Counted from the first letter of the stretch, positions 35,698 through 44,608 are shown. The stretch: 64,000 bases of DNA from Streptomyces werraensis (GCA_014656175.1 BNBX01000010.1:186001-250000), one strand, 5' to 3'. A program made the numbers and translations. The notes: generated by a model not told the origin, from the letters alone.

Positions 35698-36600
35698 ATG
35701 CTTGCCGAGAGACTGACCAAGCGGTACGGGCCCGCCACCGTCGTCGACGACCTGTCCTTCACGGTGCGACCAGGGGTCGTCACCGGCTTCCTCGGGCCCA
35801 ACGGCGCCGGGAAGTCGACGTCGATGCGGATGCTGCTCGGCCTGACCCGCCCCGACAGCGGCACGGCCACCATCGGCGGACGCGCCTACCGTGACCTGAC
35901 CTACCCGCTCCGGCACGTCGGCGCGCTCCTGGAGACGTCGGCCCCGCACCGTGGCATGACCGCCGTCGGCCATCTGTCGTGGCTGGCGCGGAGCAACCGC
36001 ATCCCCCGCCGTCGGGTGGACGAGGTGCTCGACGCGGTCGGTCTCACGGGAGCCGCCCGTAAACGGGTCGGCACCTTCTCCCTGGGCATGGGACAGCGCC
36101 TCGGCCTGGCGGCGGCCCTCCTCGGCGATCCCCCGGTCCTGGTGCTCGACGAGCCGGTCAACGGGCTCGACGCCGAGGGCATCCGGTGGCTGCGCGAACT
36201 GCTGCGTGCCAAGGCCGCCGAGGGCCGCACCGTCCTCGTCTCCAGCCATCTGATGGCGGAGATGGCGCAGGTCGCCGACGAGTTGATCGTGATCAGTCGG
36301 GGCCGGCTCCTCGCCGAGACCAGCGTGTCGGAGTTCATCGGCCGTCACGGCCGGACGTTCGTACGGGTCCGGACCCCCGAACCGCTGCGGGCCGCCCAGG
36401 AGTTGCAGGCGAAGGGCGCCACCTCGGTGCGGCGGGCCGCGGACGGCGGTCTGGAGGTGGACGGCCTGCCGGCGGGCGAGGTGAACCGCATCGCCGCGGC
36501 GGCCGGCGTCCCCGTCGAGGAACTGAGCACCCACACCGGCTCGCTGGAGGAGACCTTCCTCAAGCTCGTCGACGACGGAGGAGATCCCACGCATGTCTGA
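35698..36600 (+). CDS. ABC transporter ATP-binding protein (lasso cluster, upstream exporter)
   Basis: A 300-residue ATPase of the drug/bacteriocin-exporter type. Walker A GPNGAGKST (about 37-45), signature SLGMGQRLGLAAAL, Walker B VLVLDEPVNGLD and switch His in VSSHLMAEM are present. The last 90 residues form the extra C-terminal domain found in such exporters. ATG 35698 is chosen; the GTG immediately before it is equally possible. Eight bases overlap the permease gene. Together they probably confer immunity or export, controlled by the preceding kinase. Confidence 0.88.
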   Translation: MLAERLTKRYGPATVVDDLSFTVRPGVVTGFLGPNGAGKSTSMRMLLGLTRPDSGTATIGGRAYRDLTYPLRHVGALLETSAPHRGMTAVGHLSWLARSNRIPRRRVDEVLDAVGLTGAARKRVGTFSLGMGQRLGLAAALLGDPPVLVLDEPVNGLDAEGIRWLRELLRAKAAEGRTVLVSSHLMAEMAQVADELIVISRGRLLAETSVSEFIGRHGRTFVRVRTPEPLRAAQELQAKGATSVRRAADGGLEVDGLPAGEVNRIAAAAGVPVEELSTHTGSLEETFLKLVDDGGDPTHV

Positions 36601-37345
36601 GACCCTCGCGGCCGCTCGGGCGGAGTTCACCAAGATGCGGGCGGTGCGCGCCACGTCCGTCGCGCTGCTGCTGTTCGCCGCCGTCAGCGTGTTCATCGCC
36701 GCGCTGGGCGGCTGGTCCGCCAAGGGCGCGATCGAGTCCGACAACCCCGGGCTGCGCTCCGACTTCACGCCCGAGCAGGCCGGCCTGGACGGCATCCTCT
36801 ACGGCCAGCTCGCCCTGATCGTGTTCGGGGTGCTGATGATGTCCGGCGAGTACACCTCGGGCATGATGCGGGTCTCGCTGCTCGCGGTGCCCCGGCGCGG
36901 CCGGCTCTACCTGGCCAAGACGGCCGTCACCGCCGTCGCGGCCCTGGCCGTCGCCCTCCCGGTCACGGTCGTGTCGTACCTGGTCACCCAACTCGCCCTC
37001 GGCCCCCACGGGTCGACGTTCGACGCGGACGGCGTCCCGCGCGCCCTGGCCGGCGCGGTCGTCTACCTCACCCTCATGAGCCTGCTCGCCGTAGGGGTGG
37101 CGGCCGCCGCCCGCAGTGCCGTCCTCCCGCTGGCCGTGCTGCTGCCTCTGGTGCTGGTCGGCTCGCAGATCCTGTCCGTCATCGGGGCGACCAAGGAGGT
37201 GGCGCGCTGGTTCCCCGACCGCGCCGGTGCCCAGATGCTCACCGTCGACTCCGGCGACGCCCTCACCGGCCTCCTCGTGCTGCTCGCGTGGACCGCGGCC
37301 GCGCTGACGGCCGGCTGGCTCCGGCATCGCTCGTGGGACGGGTGA
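36593..37345 (+). CDS. ABC-2 type permease (lasso cluster, upstream exporter)
   Basis: A 250-residue membrane protein with about six hydrophobic segments (for example VALLLFAAVSVFIAALG near the N-terminus and SAVLPLAVLLPLVLVGSQIL). The segment GEYTSGMMRVSLLAVPRRGRLYLAKT is typical of ABC-2 permeases. ATG 36593 lies inside the end of the ATPase gene and follows GGAGGAG, so both are made together. Confidence 0.85.
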   Translation: MSETLAAARAEFTKMRAVRATSVALLLFAAVSVFIAALGGWSAKGAIESDNPGLRSDFTPEQAGLDGILYGQLALIVFGVLMMSGEYTSGMMRVSLLAVPRRGRLYLAKTAVTAVAALAVALPVTVVSYLVTQLALGPHGSTFDADGVPRALAGAVVYLTLMSLLAVGVAAAARSAVLPLAVLLPLVLVGSQILSVIGATKEVARWFPDRAGAQMLTVDSGDALTGLLVLLAWTAAALTAGWLRHRSWDG

Positions 37346-37360
37346 CGGGACGCGCCTGAG

Positions 37361-37388
37361 TCATGTGCCCCATGCAGGTGGGACATGG
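37361..37388. promoter_or_regulatory. Imperfect inverted repeat upstream of the lasso precursor
   Basis: Arms TCATGTGCCCCATG (37361-37374) and CAGGTGGGACATGG (37375-37388) are related by dyad symmetry at 10 of 14 positions. It ends about 73 bp before the precursor ATG; a weak TAGGTT -10 follows at 37396-37401. Candidate operator for the response regulator at 44609. Confidence 0.4.
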
Positions 37389-37461
37389 CCCCTCGTAGGT
37401 TCCCGGACGGGTCACGGAGCCGAAAAGGTCGGCCCGGGCCGTTCGACCCACGGGAGGAACC

Positions 37462-37590
37462 ATGACCGCGATCTACGAGCCGCCCGCCCTGCAGGAGATC
37501 GGCGACTTCGACGAGCTCACCAAGTGCCTCGGCATCGGGAGCTGCAACGACTTCGCCGGCTGCGGTTACGCCGTCGTCTGCTTCTGGTGA
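37462..37590 (+). CDS. Lasso peptide precursor, siamycin/aborycin class
   Basis: A 42-residue precursor. The leader (1-21) starts MTAIYEPPALQEIG, with the YxxP recognition motif (Tyr5 to Pro8) bound by RRE proteins, and ends ELTK, keeping the conserved Thr at the second position before the cleavage site. The 21-residue core begins CLGIGSCND and ends AVVCFW, with Cys at core positions 1, 7, 13 and 19 and Asp9. That is the class I pattern: a Cys1-Asp9 isopeptide ring of nine residues plus disulfides 1-13 and 7-19. From memory the core equals RP 71955/aborycin and differs from siamycin I at positions 4 and 17. ATG 37462 follows GGGAGGAACC, an excellent ribosome site. Confidence 0.96.
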   Translation: MTAIYEPPALQEIGDFDELTKCLGIGSCNDFAGCGYAVVCFW

Positions 37591-37651
37591 TCGCACCGGT
37601 GCCGGTGTGCCCCTCGCGGCACACCGGCACCGCCCGGGGGAGTGAGGCGAC

Positions 37652-39463
37652 ATGGAATTCACAGTGCTTCCGGACTGTCCCGCCGGCGCCGCGCTGGCGG
37701 ACCGGGTGGCGGCGCCGAAGCGGATCGACCACGCGTCGGGACGGCCCTGGATCGTGGGGGACTGGGCCGAGGGCGAGGCGACGGTGACCGAGGCCGGCAC
37801 CCGTCGCCTGGCGGTGTTCGGACACACACGGTCCGACGACGCGGGAACGGCCTCCGCGCTCGGCCGGATGCGCTCGCTGCACGACGTCGACCGGGTCGCG
37901 TCCCGGCTGCCCGGGGTCTTCCACCTCGCGGCCTCCCTGGACGGCGCGGTCCGTCTCCAGGGCTCCGTGGCAGGCGTACGGCAGGTCTTCACCGCCCGGG
38001 TCGACGGGGTGACGGTCGCCGCGAGCGCCGTGGACCCGCTGCTGCGCCTCACCGGCGCGGGACTCGACGAGACCCTGCTGGCCGCACGGCTGCTGGCGCC
38101 CGGCGGGGCGCCCTGGCCGCTCTCCCTGCGCCCGGTCCGCCGCGGTGTGGACGCGCTGCCCACCGGCCACTGGCTGGAACTCGGCGCCGACGGCCGGGCC
38201 CGCAGCGTCCGGTGGTGGGAACTGCCCGAGGCGACCCTCTCGCTGGAGGAGGGTGCCGGGGCCGTCCGCTCCGCGCTCACCGACGCCCTCGCGACCCGTG
38301 TGGACCCGCACCGCACGATCAGCGCGGACCTCTCCGGCGGACTTGACTCGACCACCCTGTGCTTTCTCGCCGACGCGGCCGGCGCCGACCTGGTCACCTA
38401 CCACGTCATGCCGCTCGACGAGGCCAACGAGGACACCGCGTGGGCCCGCAAGGCCGCCGCCCATCTGCCCCGTGCCCGCCACCACATGCTCGCCGCGGAC
38501 CGCGCCGCCAACCTGTTCGACATCGGCTACACCGCCGACACCGTCAACGCGGCTCCCGAGGGCCCCTCGACGTGGGCCTCCGGACTCGCGCACATCCGGG
38601 ACCTCGCCGGGCGGGCCACCGCCGAGGGCGCGGCCTTGCACCTGTCCGGGTTCGGCGGGGACGAACTCTTCGGCCGGATGCCCGCCTGCGCCTGGTCCCT
38701 CGCCCGCATCCGCCCGGCCGACGGCCTGCGGCTGGTGAACCGCTACCGGCTGGCCAACCGCTGGCCCTGGCGCAGCACCCTGCGGCAACTCGCGGACCGC
38801 TCGACGTTCGCGCAGAACCTGACCGAGGTCGCCGGGCGGATCACCGCCCCGCCCCCGCCGGTCAACGAGCCCGACTTCGGCTGGGTGTTCGCGCCGCGTA
38901 TGCCCGCCTGGGCCACCCCGGACGCGGTGGCAGCCGTGCGGGACCTGCTGACCACGGCAGCCGAACGGACCCCGGAACCGCTGGACGCCGACCGGGCCCG
39001 GCACCAGGCGCTGTCCTCCGTCGTGTTCGAGGGGAACACCGTCCGGCAGGTCAACACCGCCGTCGTCGGCACCGGCCTGGTCTGGGAGGCGCCGTTCCTC
39101 GACGACCGGGTTCTCGAGGCGGCCTTCGCCACCCGGATCGACGAGCGGCTGGCCGCCGGACGGTTCAAGCCGCTGCTGACCACCGCCGTGCGGGGCCTGG
39201 TGCCCGACGACTTCCTCTCCCGTCGCGACAAGGGCGAGTTCAGCGCCGAGACGTTCCGGGGCATCGAACGCAACCGGGACCGGATCCTGGACCTCTGCGA
39301 GGACTCGCTCCTGGCCCGGCTCGGCCTCGTCGACCCGGACGCCTTCCGGTCCGCGGTGCTCAATCCCGGGCCGATGTCCCATCACCTTCAGCCGATCCAG
39401 ACCACGGTGGCGTGCGAGAGCTGGCTGCGGGCGCACCCCCAGGACACCGGAGAGAACCGATGA
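37652..39463 (+). CDS. Lasso cyclase (asparagine synthetase-like)
   Basis: A 603-residue enzyme that adenylates the core Asp9 side chain and closes the ring onto the N-terminal Cys. The N-terminal glutaminase-like domain starts MEFTVLPDC and lacks the Cys2 nucleophile of true asparagine synthetases, as expected for lasso cyclases. The PP-loop ADLSGGLDSTT binds ATP, and SGFGGDELFG is the second conserved block. ATG 37652 follows GGGGGAGTGAGG. Its stop overlaps the RRE gene by ATGA. Required partner of the precursor 61 bp upstream. Confidence 0.95.
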   Translation: MEFTVLPDCPAGAALADRVAAPKRIDHASGRPWIVGDWAEGEATVTEAGTRRLAVFGHTRSDDAGTASALGRMRSLHDVDRVASRLPGVFHLAASLDGAVRLQGSVAGVRQVFTARVDGVTVAASAVDPLLRLTGAGLDETLLAARLLAPGGAPWPLSLRPVRRGVDALPTGHWLELGADGRARSVRWWELPEATLSLEEGAGAVRSALTDALATRVDPHRTISADLSGGLDSTTLCFLADAAGADLVTYHVMPLDEANEDTAWARKAAAHLPRARHHMLAADRAANLFDIGYTADTVNAAPEGPSTWASGLAHIRDLAGRATAEGAALHLSGFGGDELFGRMPACAWSLARIRPADGLRLVNRYRLANRWPWRSTLRQLADRSTFAQNLTEVAGRITAPPPPVNEPDFGWVFAPRMPAWATPDAVAAVRDLLTTAAERTPEPLDADRARHQALSSVVFEGNTVRQVNTAVVGTGLVWEAPFLDDRVLEAAFATRIDERLAAGRFKPLLTTAVRGLVPDDFLSRRDKGEFSAETFRGIERNRDRILDLCEDSLLARLGLVDPDAFRSAVLNPGPMSHHLQPIQTTVACESWLRAHPQDTGENR

Positions 39464-39723
39464 AACTGAGTCTTGCCCGCGATGTCACTCTCACGCCCGT
39501 CGATTCCGGGGCGGTGCTGCTCGACGGCCGCCGCGGCCGCTACTACCAGCTGAACGCCTCCGGCTCCGCGATCCTGCACAGGCTGCTCGACGGCGACACT
39601 CCCGCCGCGGCCGCCGCGAGCCTGTCGGAGTCCGCCCCCGTCAGCGAGGAGCGGGTGCACCAGGACGTCCTGGCGCTGGTCCGCTCGCTGAGCGAGGCCG
39701 ACCTCGTGGAGGTGACACAGTGA
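39460..39723 (+). CDS. PqqD-like RiPP recognition element (lasso B1 protein)
   Basis: An 87-residue stand-alone RRE. The pattern LARDVTLTPVDSGAVLLDGRRGRYYQLNASG is the PqqD-fold beta sheet, followed by helices ending SEADLVEVTQ. It binds the leader peptide through the YxxP motif and presents it to the peptidase and cyclase. The start overlaps the cyclase stop and the stop overlaps the peptidase GTG. Confidence 0.93.
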   Translation: MKLSLARDVTLTPVDSGAVLLDGRRGRYYQLNASGSAILHRLLDGDTPAAAAASLSESAPVSEERVHQDVLALVRSLSEADLVEVTQ

Positions 39724-40145
39724 CCACGCCCGCCGTCGCCGAACAGGCCACGCGCCTCCCGCTGCACCGGCAGATCGCCCCGAGATGCGCGGCCGGCGCC
39801 GCCCGCCTGCTGGTGAGGATGCCCCCGGCCCGGCTGCACCGGGTGCTGCGCGTACTGAGCAAGGGATCCCGGCCCGCCGGGTACGCCCAGGTGGCACGGG
39901 CCCGACGGTCCGTCGTCTCGGTCAGCACCCGCTGCGCGGGCCTCGGCTGCCTCCAGCGGTCCGTCGCCACCGTGCTGCTGCTCCGCGTCCGGGGCAGGTG
40001 GGCCGACTGGTGCACCGGCTTCCGCGTGCAGCCCTTCGCCGCGCACGCCTGGGTCGAGGCCGACGGCCGCCCGGTCGACGAGCCCGGAGAGGTCGGCGTG
40101 TTCCGCACCGTGCTGGCCGTGCGCCGCACCGGAGGAGGCTCATGA
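39720..40145 (+). CDS. Leader peptidase (lasso B2 protein, transglutaminase-like)
   Basis: A 141-residue cysteine peptidase that removes the leader. The catalytic Cys77 lies in RCAGLGCLQRSVA and His109 in FAAHAWVEADG, with Asp115 or Asp120 as the third residue; this spacing is standard for lasso B2 proteins. GTG 39720 overlaps the RRE gene stop, and the stop overlaps the next ATG, so the maturation genes are tightly coupled. Confidence 0.93.
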   Translation: MTTPAVAEQATRLPLHRQIAPRCAAGAARLLVRMPPARLHRVLRVLSKGSRPAGYAQVARARRSVVSVSTRCAGLGCLQRSVATVLLLRVRGRWADWCTGFRVQPFAAHAWVEADGRPVDEPGEVGVFRTVLAVRRTGGGS

Positions 40146-41107
40146 CGGCGATCCGGGCCGAGGGCCTCTACGCGTACTACGGCACGACACCGGCCGTGAA
40201 CGGTCTCGACCTGAACGTCCCCGAGGGGGCCACCTTCGGATTCCTGGGGCCGAACGGCGCCGGCAAGACCACCACCATCAGCATGCTCACCACGCTGCTC
40301 AGGCCCACGGCGGGCCACGCGGAGGTGGCCGGGTTCGACGTCACCACGCACGCCGCCGAAGTACGGCGAAGGATCGGCATCGTCTTCCAGGAGTCGACGC
40401 TCGACCTGGAGCTCACGGCCACCGAGAATCTGCGCTTCCAGGCCGACCTGTGCGGTCTGGGCCGGGCCGAGGCGCGCGCCGCGGTGGCCGCGATGCTCGA
40501 CATGATGGAACTCACGGGACGCGACAGGACCCCCGTACGGCACTTCTCCACCGGTCTGCGCCGGCGCCTGGAGATCGCCCGCGGCCTGCTCGGCTCCCCG
40601 CGCGTGCTCTTCCTCGACGAGCCGACCACCGGCCTCGACACGCAGACCCGCGCGGCCGTCTGGCACCACCTGGACCGGCTCCGCGAGGAGCAGGGCATCA
40701 CGGTCTTCTTCACCACGCACCAGCTGGAGGAGGCCGAGCACTGCGACCGCATCGCCATCTTCGACCGCGGCAAGCTGGTCACGGAGGGCTCACCCGCGGA
40801 GCTGAAATCCCTCATCGGGGCCGACGTCGTCGACCTGCGCACCGAGGACGACCGGCTGGCCGTGGACCTGCTGTCCGACCGCTTCGGACTGACGGCCGAG
40901 AGCACCCCCGGCGGGCTGCGGCTGAGGGTGCAGGACGGCGCCTCCATGGTGCCCCGCCTGTGCACCGGCCTGGGCCTGACCGTGCGGTCGGTGACCGTCA
41001 CCCCGCCCTCGCTCGACGACGTCTACCTGCACCACACCGGGACCGCGATCAGGGACAGCGGGTCCGGCGCCCGCTCGCTCGACAGCCTCGGGGAGGGACT
41101 GCGATGA
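40142..41107 (+). CDS. ABC transporter ATP-binding protein (lasso exporter)
   Basis: A 321-residue ATPase of the DrrA/daunorubicin-resistance type. Walker A GPNGAGKTTT (about 37-46), signature FSTGLRRRLEIARGL, Walker B VLFLDEPTTGLD and the switch His in FFTTHQLEEAEH are present, with the DrrA-like C-terminal extension. It is coupled to the peptidase gene upstream and the permease gene downstream. Its job is most likely export of the mature lasso peptide and self-protection. Confidence 0.93.
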   Translation: MTAIRAEGLYAYYGTTPAVNGLDLNVPEGATFGFLGPNGAGKTTTISMLTTLLRPTAGHAEVAGFDVTTHAAEVRRRIGIVFQESTLDLELTATENLRFQADLCGLGRAEARAAVAAMLDMMELTGRDRTPVRHFSTGLRRRLEIARGLLGSPRVLFLDEPTTGLDTQTRAAVWHHLDRLREEQGITVFFTTHQLEEAEHCDRIAIFDRGKLVTEGSPAELKSLIGADVVDLRTEDDRLAVDLLSDRFGLTAESTPGGLRLRVQDGASMVPRLCTGLGLTVRSVTVTPPSLDDVYLHHTGTAIRDSGSGARSLDSLGEGLR

Positions 41108-41973
41108 CCCGTACCGACATCCCGCCGAGCGTCACCCTGACGAAACCGGCCCCGCCCTCGTCCGAGGTGCGTACCTGGCACACCGTACGGCCCTACGCGC
41201 TGCTGTGGCGGCGGGAGATGACCCGGCTGCGGCACAATCCGCTGCGCCTCGTCATGGGCCTGGTCACCCCGCTGCTGTTCCTGGTCGTGCTGGGCACGGG
41301 GCTGGAAGCGGCGTCGTCCACGCTCGGCAAGGCCCAGCTGAACGACTACCGGGCCTACCTGTTCCCGGGCGCGCTCGTGATGTCCGTGCAGGCCCCGGCC
41401 ATCGCCGTGGGCATCTCGCTCGTCTGGGACCGCCGGCTCGGCATGCTGCGTCAGATGCTCGTCTCCCCGTTCCCGCGGTCGAGCATCGTCCTCGGCCTCG
41501 CGCTCGGCGGAGCCACCACGGGTGCCGTCTACGGCCTCGCCCTGCTCGCGGTCGGAGGCATCGCGGGCGTCCGCTACACGCCGATGCTGCTGGTCGTCCT
41601 CGTCGAACTGCTTTTGGTTTCCCTGCTCTTCACCTCGTTCGGCCTTCTCGCCGCCGTCACCATCCGGCAGGTCGACACCTTCCAGATCGTGGTGAACCTC
41701 AGCCTCATGCCGCTGATGTTCTTCTCCGGCGCGATGTTCCCGCCCAACGGACTGCCGGGCTGGCTCGACACCGTCGTCAAGCTGAACCCGTTGACCTACG
41801 GCGTCGACGCCGTGCGCCGGACCCTGCCCGGCCCCGACGTCCTCACCTCGGAGCAGACCCGGCTGATGCTCGGCGACTGGAATCCGCCCGTGTACGCGGA
41901 ACTCGGCGTGCTGGCCGCCCTCACCGCCGCCGTACTGGGCCTCGCCACCTACCGGTTCTCCCGGACGCAGTGA
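41104..41973 (+). CDS. ABC-2 type permease (lasso exporter)
   Basis: A 289-residue membrane protein of the DrrB type with about six spans. The cytoplasmic N-terminus (about 45 residues) precedes WRREMTRLRHNPLRLVMGLVTPLLFLVVLG; the central motif LFPGALVMSVQAPA and the segment LMPLMFFSGAMFP are characteristic. The ATG overlaps the ATPase stop. Confidence 0.9.
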   Translation: MTRTDIPPSVTLTKPAPPSSEVRTWHTVRPYALLWRREMTRLRHNPLRLVMGLVTPLLFLVVLGTGLEAASSTLGKAQLNDYRAYLFPGALVMSVQAPAIAVGISLVWDRRLGMLRQMLVSPFPRSSIVLGLALGGATTGAVYGLALLAVGGIAGVRYTPMLLVVLVELLLVSLLFTSFGLLAAVTIRQVDTFQIVVNLSLMPLMFFSGAMFPPNGLPGWLDTVVKLNPLTYGVDAVRRTLPGPDVLTSEQTRLMLGDWNPPVYAELGVLAALTAAVLGLATYRFSRTQ

Positions 41974-41986
41974 AAGGGGGCCGGCC

Positions 41987-42460
41987 GTGACGTTCGTGCG
42001 GACATGGGCGGGCACCGCGGCCCGGATCGTCCTCGCGGCGGTCCTGGGTTACGCGGGCTGGGTGAAGGTCCAGGACCTCACGGAGGCCGGCCGTACCGTC
42101 GCCCTCTACCAGCTCGTCCCCGAGGAGAGCGCACGACTCGTCGGCGCCGCGGTGGCGTTCGTCGAGCTTGCGCTGGCCCTGCTGCTTCTCGCCGGGCTCG
42201 CCACCCGCGCCGTGGCGGCCGTCACCGCCCTGCTGATGGTCACGTACATCGCGGCCATCGCCTCGGTGTGGGCGCGCGGGATGTCCATCGACTGCGGCTG
42301 CTTCAGCAGCGGCGGCACCCTCACCGGCGGTGCGGAACGGGGCTACGTCGTCGACATCGCGCGCGACCTCGCCTTCCTCGGCGCCGCCGCGTTCCTGATC
42401 ACCCGCCCGCGAACCCGTTACGCCCTGGACCGCTGGGTCCTGGAGACGAAGGAGCGATAG
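41987..42460 (+). CDS. MauE/DoxX-like membrane protein
   Basis: A 157-residue membrane protein with four predicted spans and the family motif near residue 100, IDCGCFSSGG, which carries two cysteines beside the membrane. MauE-type proteins support disulfide formation in methylamine dehydrogenase, so here it probably keeps the adjacent DsbA-like protein oxidised. GTG 41987 follows AAAGGGGG. Siamycin-type clusters carry such a pair to make the two disulfides of the lasso peptide. Confidence 0.85.
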   Translation: MTFVRTWAGTAARIVLAAVLGYAGWVKVQDLTEAGRTVALYQLVPEESARLVGAAVAFVELALALLLLAGLATRAVAAVTALLMVTYIAAIASVWARGMSIDCGCFSSGGTLTGGAERGYVVDIARDLAFLGAAAFLITRPRTRYALDRWVLETKER

Positions 42461-42462
42461 AC

Positions 42463-43188
42463 ATGCAGCCGTCGACGGACGCCCAGGTCCGGGACATGGT
42501 GCACCGGCGCCGGCGGCGCCGCCGCACTGTGCTGGTGTCGCTCGCGGCGGTGGTCACGGTGGCCGGCGCCGCGCTCGTCGGCGCCGGCCTCGTCCGGGCC
42601 ACCGACACCGAGCCCGGCGAGGCGCCCGAGAAGGTCCCCGCCGGCGTGGCCGCCGACCGGGCCGGACTCGTCACGTCCGAGGGGCCGGTCCGCGTCGACC
42701 TCTACCTCGACTACCTCTGCCCCGAGTGCCGCATCACCGAGAAGGCCCTCGCGCCCGAACTGAGGAAGATGCAGGAACGCGGAGAGGTGCGCGTCGTCCA
42801 CCATCCGGTCGCCTTCCTCGACGACCGCAGCGCCCCCGCCGGCTACTCCACCCGGGCCGCGTCCGCCGCCGCCTGCGCCGCGGACCAGAACCGGTTCGAG
42901 CCCTACACGGCGGCGCTGTTCGACGAGCAGCCGCCGGAGCAGGGCCCCGGACTCGACACCGACCGCCTGGTCGCCCTCGGCCGGGACGTCGGCATCACCG
43001 GCGCGTCCTTCGAGCGGTGCGTCCGCGACGGCACGTACCGGCCCTGGGTGACGTACGTGTCCGATGTCGCCGCCTCCCGCGGGGTGGCTCTCACCCCGAC
43101 CGTGAAGGTGGCCGGCAAGCGCGTGGAGCTCTCCGGACCCGACCGGGCGAAGACATTCGTGCGAGCGGTGGAGGAGAGCCGTTCATGA
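42463..43188 (+). CDS. DsbA-like membrane-anchored thiol oxidoreductase
   Basis: A 241-residue protein. Residues 1-25 are basic (RRRRRRR), residues about 22-46 form a membrane anchor, and the rest is a thioredoxin-like domain facing outside. The active site is CPEC (Cys86, Cys89) in YLDYLCPECRITEK, and the cis-Pro loop is GVALTPTVKVAG. The likely role is forming the Cys1-Cys13 and Cys7-Cys19 disulfides of the lasso peptide. ATG 42463 follows AAGGAGCGATAG. The stop overlaps the CapA-family gene. Confidence 0.88.
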   Translation: MQPSTDAQVRDMVHRRRRRRRTVLVSLAAVVTVAGAALVGAGLVRATDTEPGEAPEKVPAGVAADRAGLVTSEGPVRVDLYLDYLCPECRITEKALAPELRKMQERGEVRVVHHPVAFLDDRSAPAGYSTRAASAAACAADQNRFEPYTAALFDEQPPEQGPGLDTDRLVALGRDVGITGASFERCVRDGTYRPWVTYVSDVAASRGVALTPTVKVAGKRVELSGPDRAKTFVRAVEESRS

Positions 43189-44507
43189 CCCGCCTGACCG
43201 TGGCCCTGACCGGGGACTGCATGATGACGCGGGGTGCGCCGCTCACCTCCGACCCCTCCGCGGACCGGCTGGGCGAGGTGCTGCACACGGCCGACTTCGC
43301 CTTCACCAACCTGGAGGTCGCGCCCGCCACCGGACGCGGCCACCCCGTACCCGACGCGGCCAGTGGAGGCGGCCTGATCGCGGACCCCGCCGTTCTCGAC
43401 GATGTGACGGCGATGGGCTTCTCGGCCCTGAGCTGCGCCAACAACCATGCCCTCGACCTCGGCACGGAGGGCGTCCTCGGCACCGTGGACCTCTTGCGCG
43501 CCAAGAAGGTGCGGTTCGCGGGGATCGGCGCCGACCTCACCGCGGCCCGGCGCCCGGCCTACGTGGACCGTCCGGCCGGCAGCCTGGCGCTGATCGCGTG
43601 CACCGCCACCTTCCGGGACGGGCAACAGGCCGCCGCCCCGTCCCCCGACCTGCCGGGCCGGCCGGGACTCAGCCCGCTGCGGCACAGCGCGACGCTCCGG
43701 GTGACGGATGCGCAGCTGGAGGTGTTGCGGGAGATCGACGGCGCCACCGGGCTGCGGTCCCGGCGGACCGAGGCGCGCACCCTGCTCGGGTTCGACCCCG
43801 CCATGCCCGGACCGGGCCGGCTCGCGCTGTTCGGCACCCGGTTCGAGACCGCGGACACCCCGGGCCTTACCACCGCCTGCGACCCCCGGGACGTCCACGA
43901 CATCACCCGCTGGGTGGCCGAGGCGCGCCGCCGCGCGGACCTGGTCCTGGTCAGCGTCCACTCCCACGAACCCGGCCCGACGCCCGAGACCCCCGCCGAG
44001 TTCCTGCGGGACTTCGCCCACGCGGTGATCGATGCCGGCGCCGACGCCGTGGTCGGACACGGCCCGCACATGCTGCGGGGGGTGGAACTCCACCGGGGCC
44101 GGCCCGTCTTCCACAGCCTGGGCAACATCGTCAGCCAGATCGAACTGGCCGACCGCATCCCCTCCGAGGACTATGCGCGGGCCGGTGCGGACGAGGCCCT
44201 CACCCCCGGCGGGTACTTCGAGCGGATCACCGCCCACGGCCGGCGGATGTTCGCCCCGCACCGCCGGTACTGGCAGTCGCTCGTGCCGGTGCTCACCTTC
44301 GACGACGGGGTTTTCACCGGCGCCCGGCTGCACCCGGTCGACCTGGGCTTCGGGCAGCCCGTGCACCGGCGGGGACGGCCCCGGCCGGCCGGTCCGGTCG
44401 ACGCCAAGGAGATCCTCACCGACTTCGCGCGGCTCGCGGAGCCCTACGGCGTCACCGTCACCGTCGGGGACGACGGGACGGGGGAACTGGTGGCGGCGGA
44501 AAGCTGA
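43185..44507 (+). CDS. CapA-family metalloprotein, candidate peptide epimerase (MslH-like)
   Basis: A 440-residue protein of the calcineurin-like/CapA fold. Metal-binding motifs are GDCMM (Asp11), TNLEV, CANNHALDLG, VSVHSHE and GHGPHMLRG. In the MS-271 lasso pathway the homologous protein MslH epimerises the C-terminal Trp of the core peptide to the D form; the same location inside a siamycin-type cluster and a core ending in Trp support the same role here. Other CapA proteins act in polyglutamate capsule synthesis, but no such genes are nearby. The ATG overlaps the oxidoreductase stop, so it belongs to the biosynthetic operon. Confidence 0.85.
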   Translation: MTRLTVALTGDCMMTRGAPLTSDPSADRLGEVLHTADFAFTNLEVAPATGRGHPVPDAASGGGLIADPAVLDDVTAMGFSALSCANNHALDLGTEGVLGTVDLLRAKKVRFAGIGADLTAARRPAYVDRPAGSLALIACTATFRDGQQAAAPSPDLPGRPGLSPLRHSATLRVTDAQLEVLREIDGATGLRSRRTEARTLLGFDPAMPGPGRLALFGTRFETADTPGLTTACDPRDVHDITRWVAEARRRADLVLVSVHSHEPGPTPETPAEFLRDFAHAVIDAGADAVVGHGPHMLRGVELHRGRPVFHSLGNIVSQIELADRIPSEDYARAGADEALTPGGYFERITAHGRRMFAPHRRYWQSLVPVLTFDDGVFTGARLHPVDLGFGQPVHRRGRPRPAGPVDAKEILTDFARLAEPYGVTVTVGDDGTGELVAAES

Positions 44508-44608
44508 CGGCGGCCGCCGGCCCGGCCGATAGGGTGTGCCGGGGGGACAGGCTGACGAGGCGTCGGACCGCCGGGCACGGCGGCGACCCGAGGTACGAGG
44601 GATGCGGA

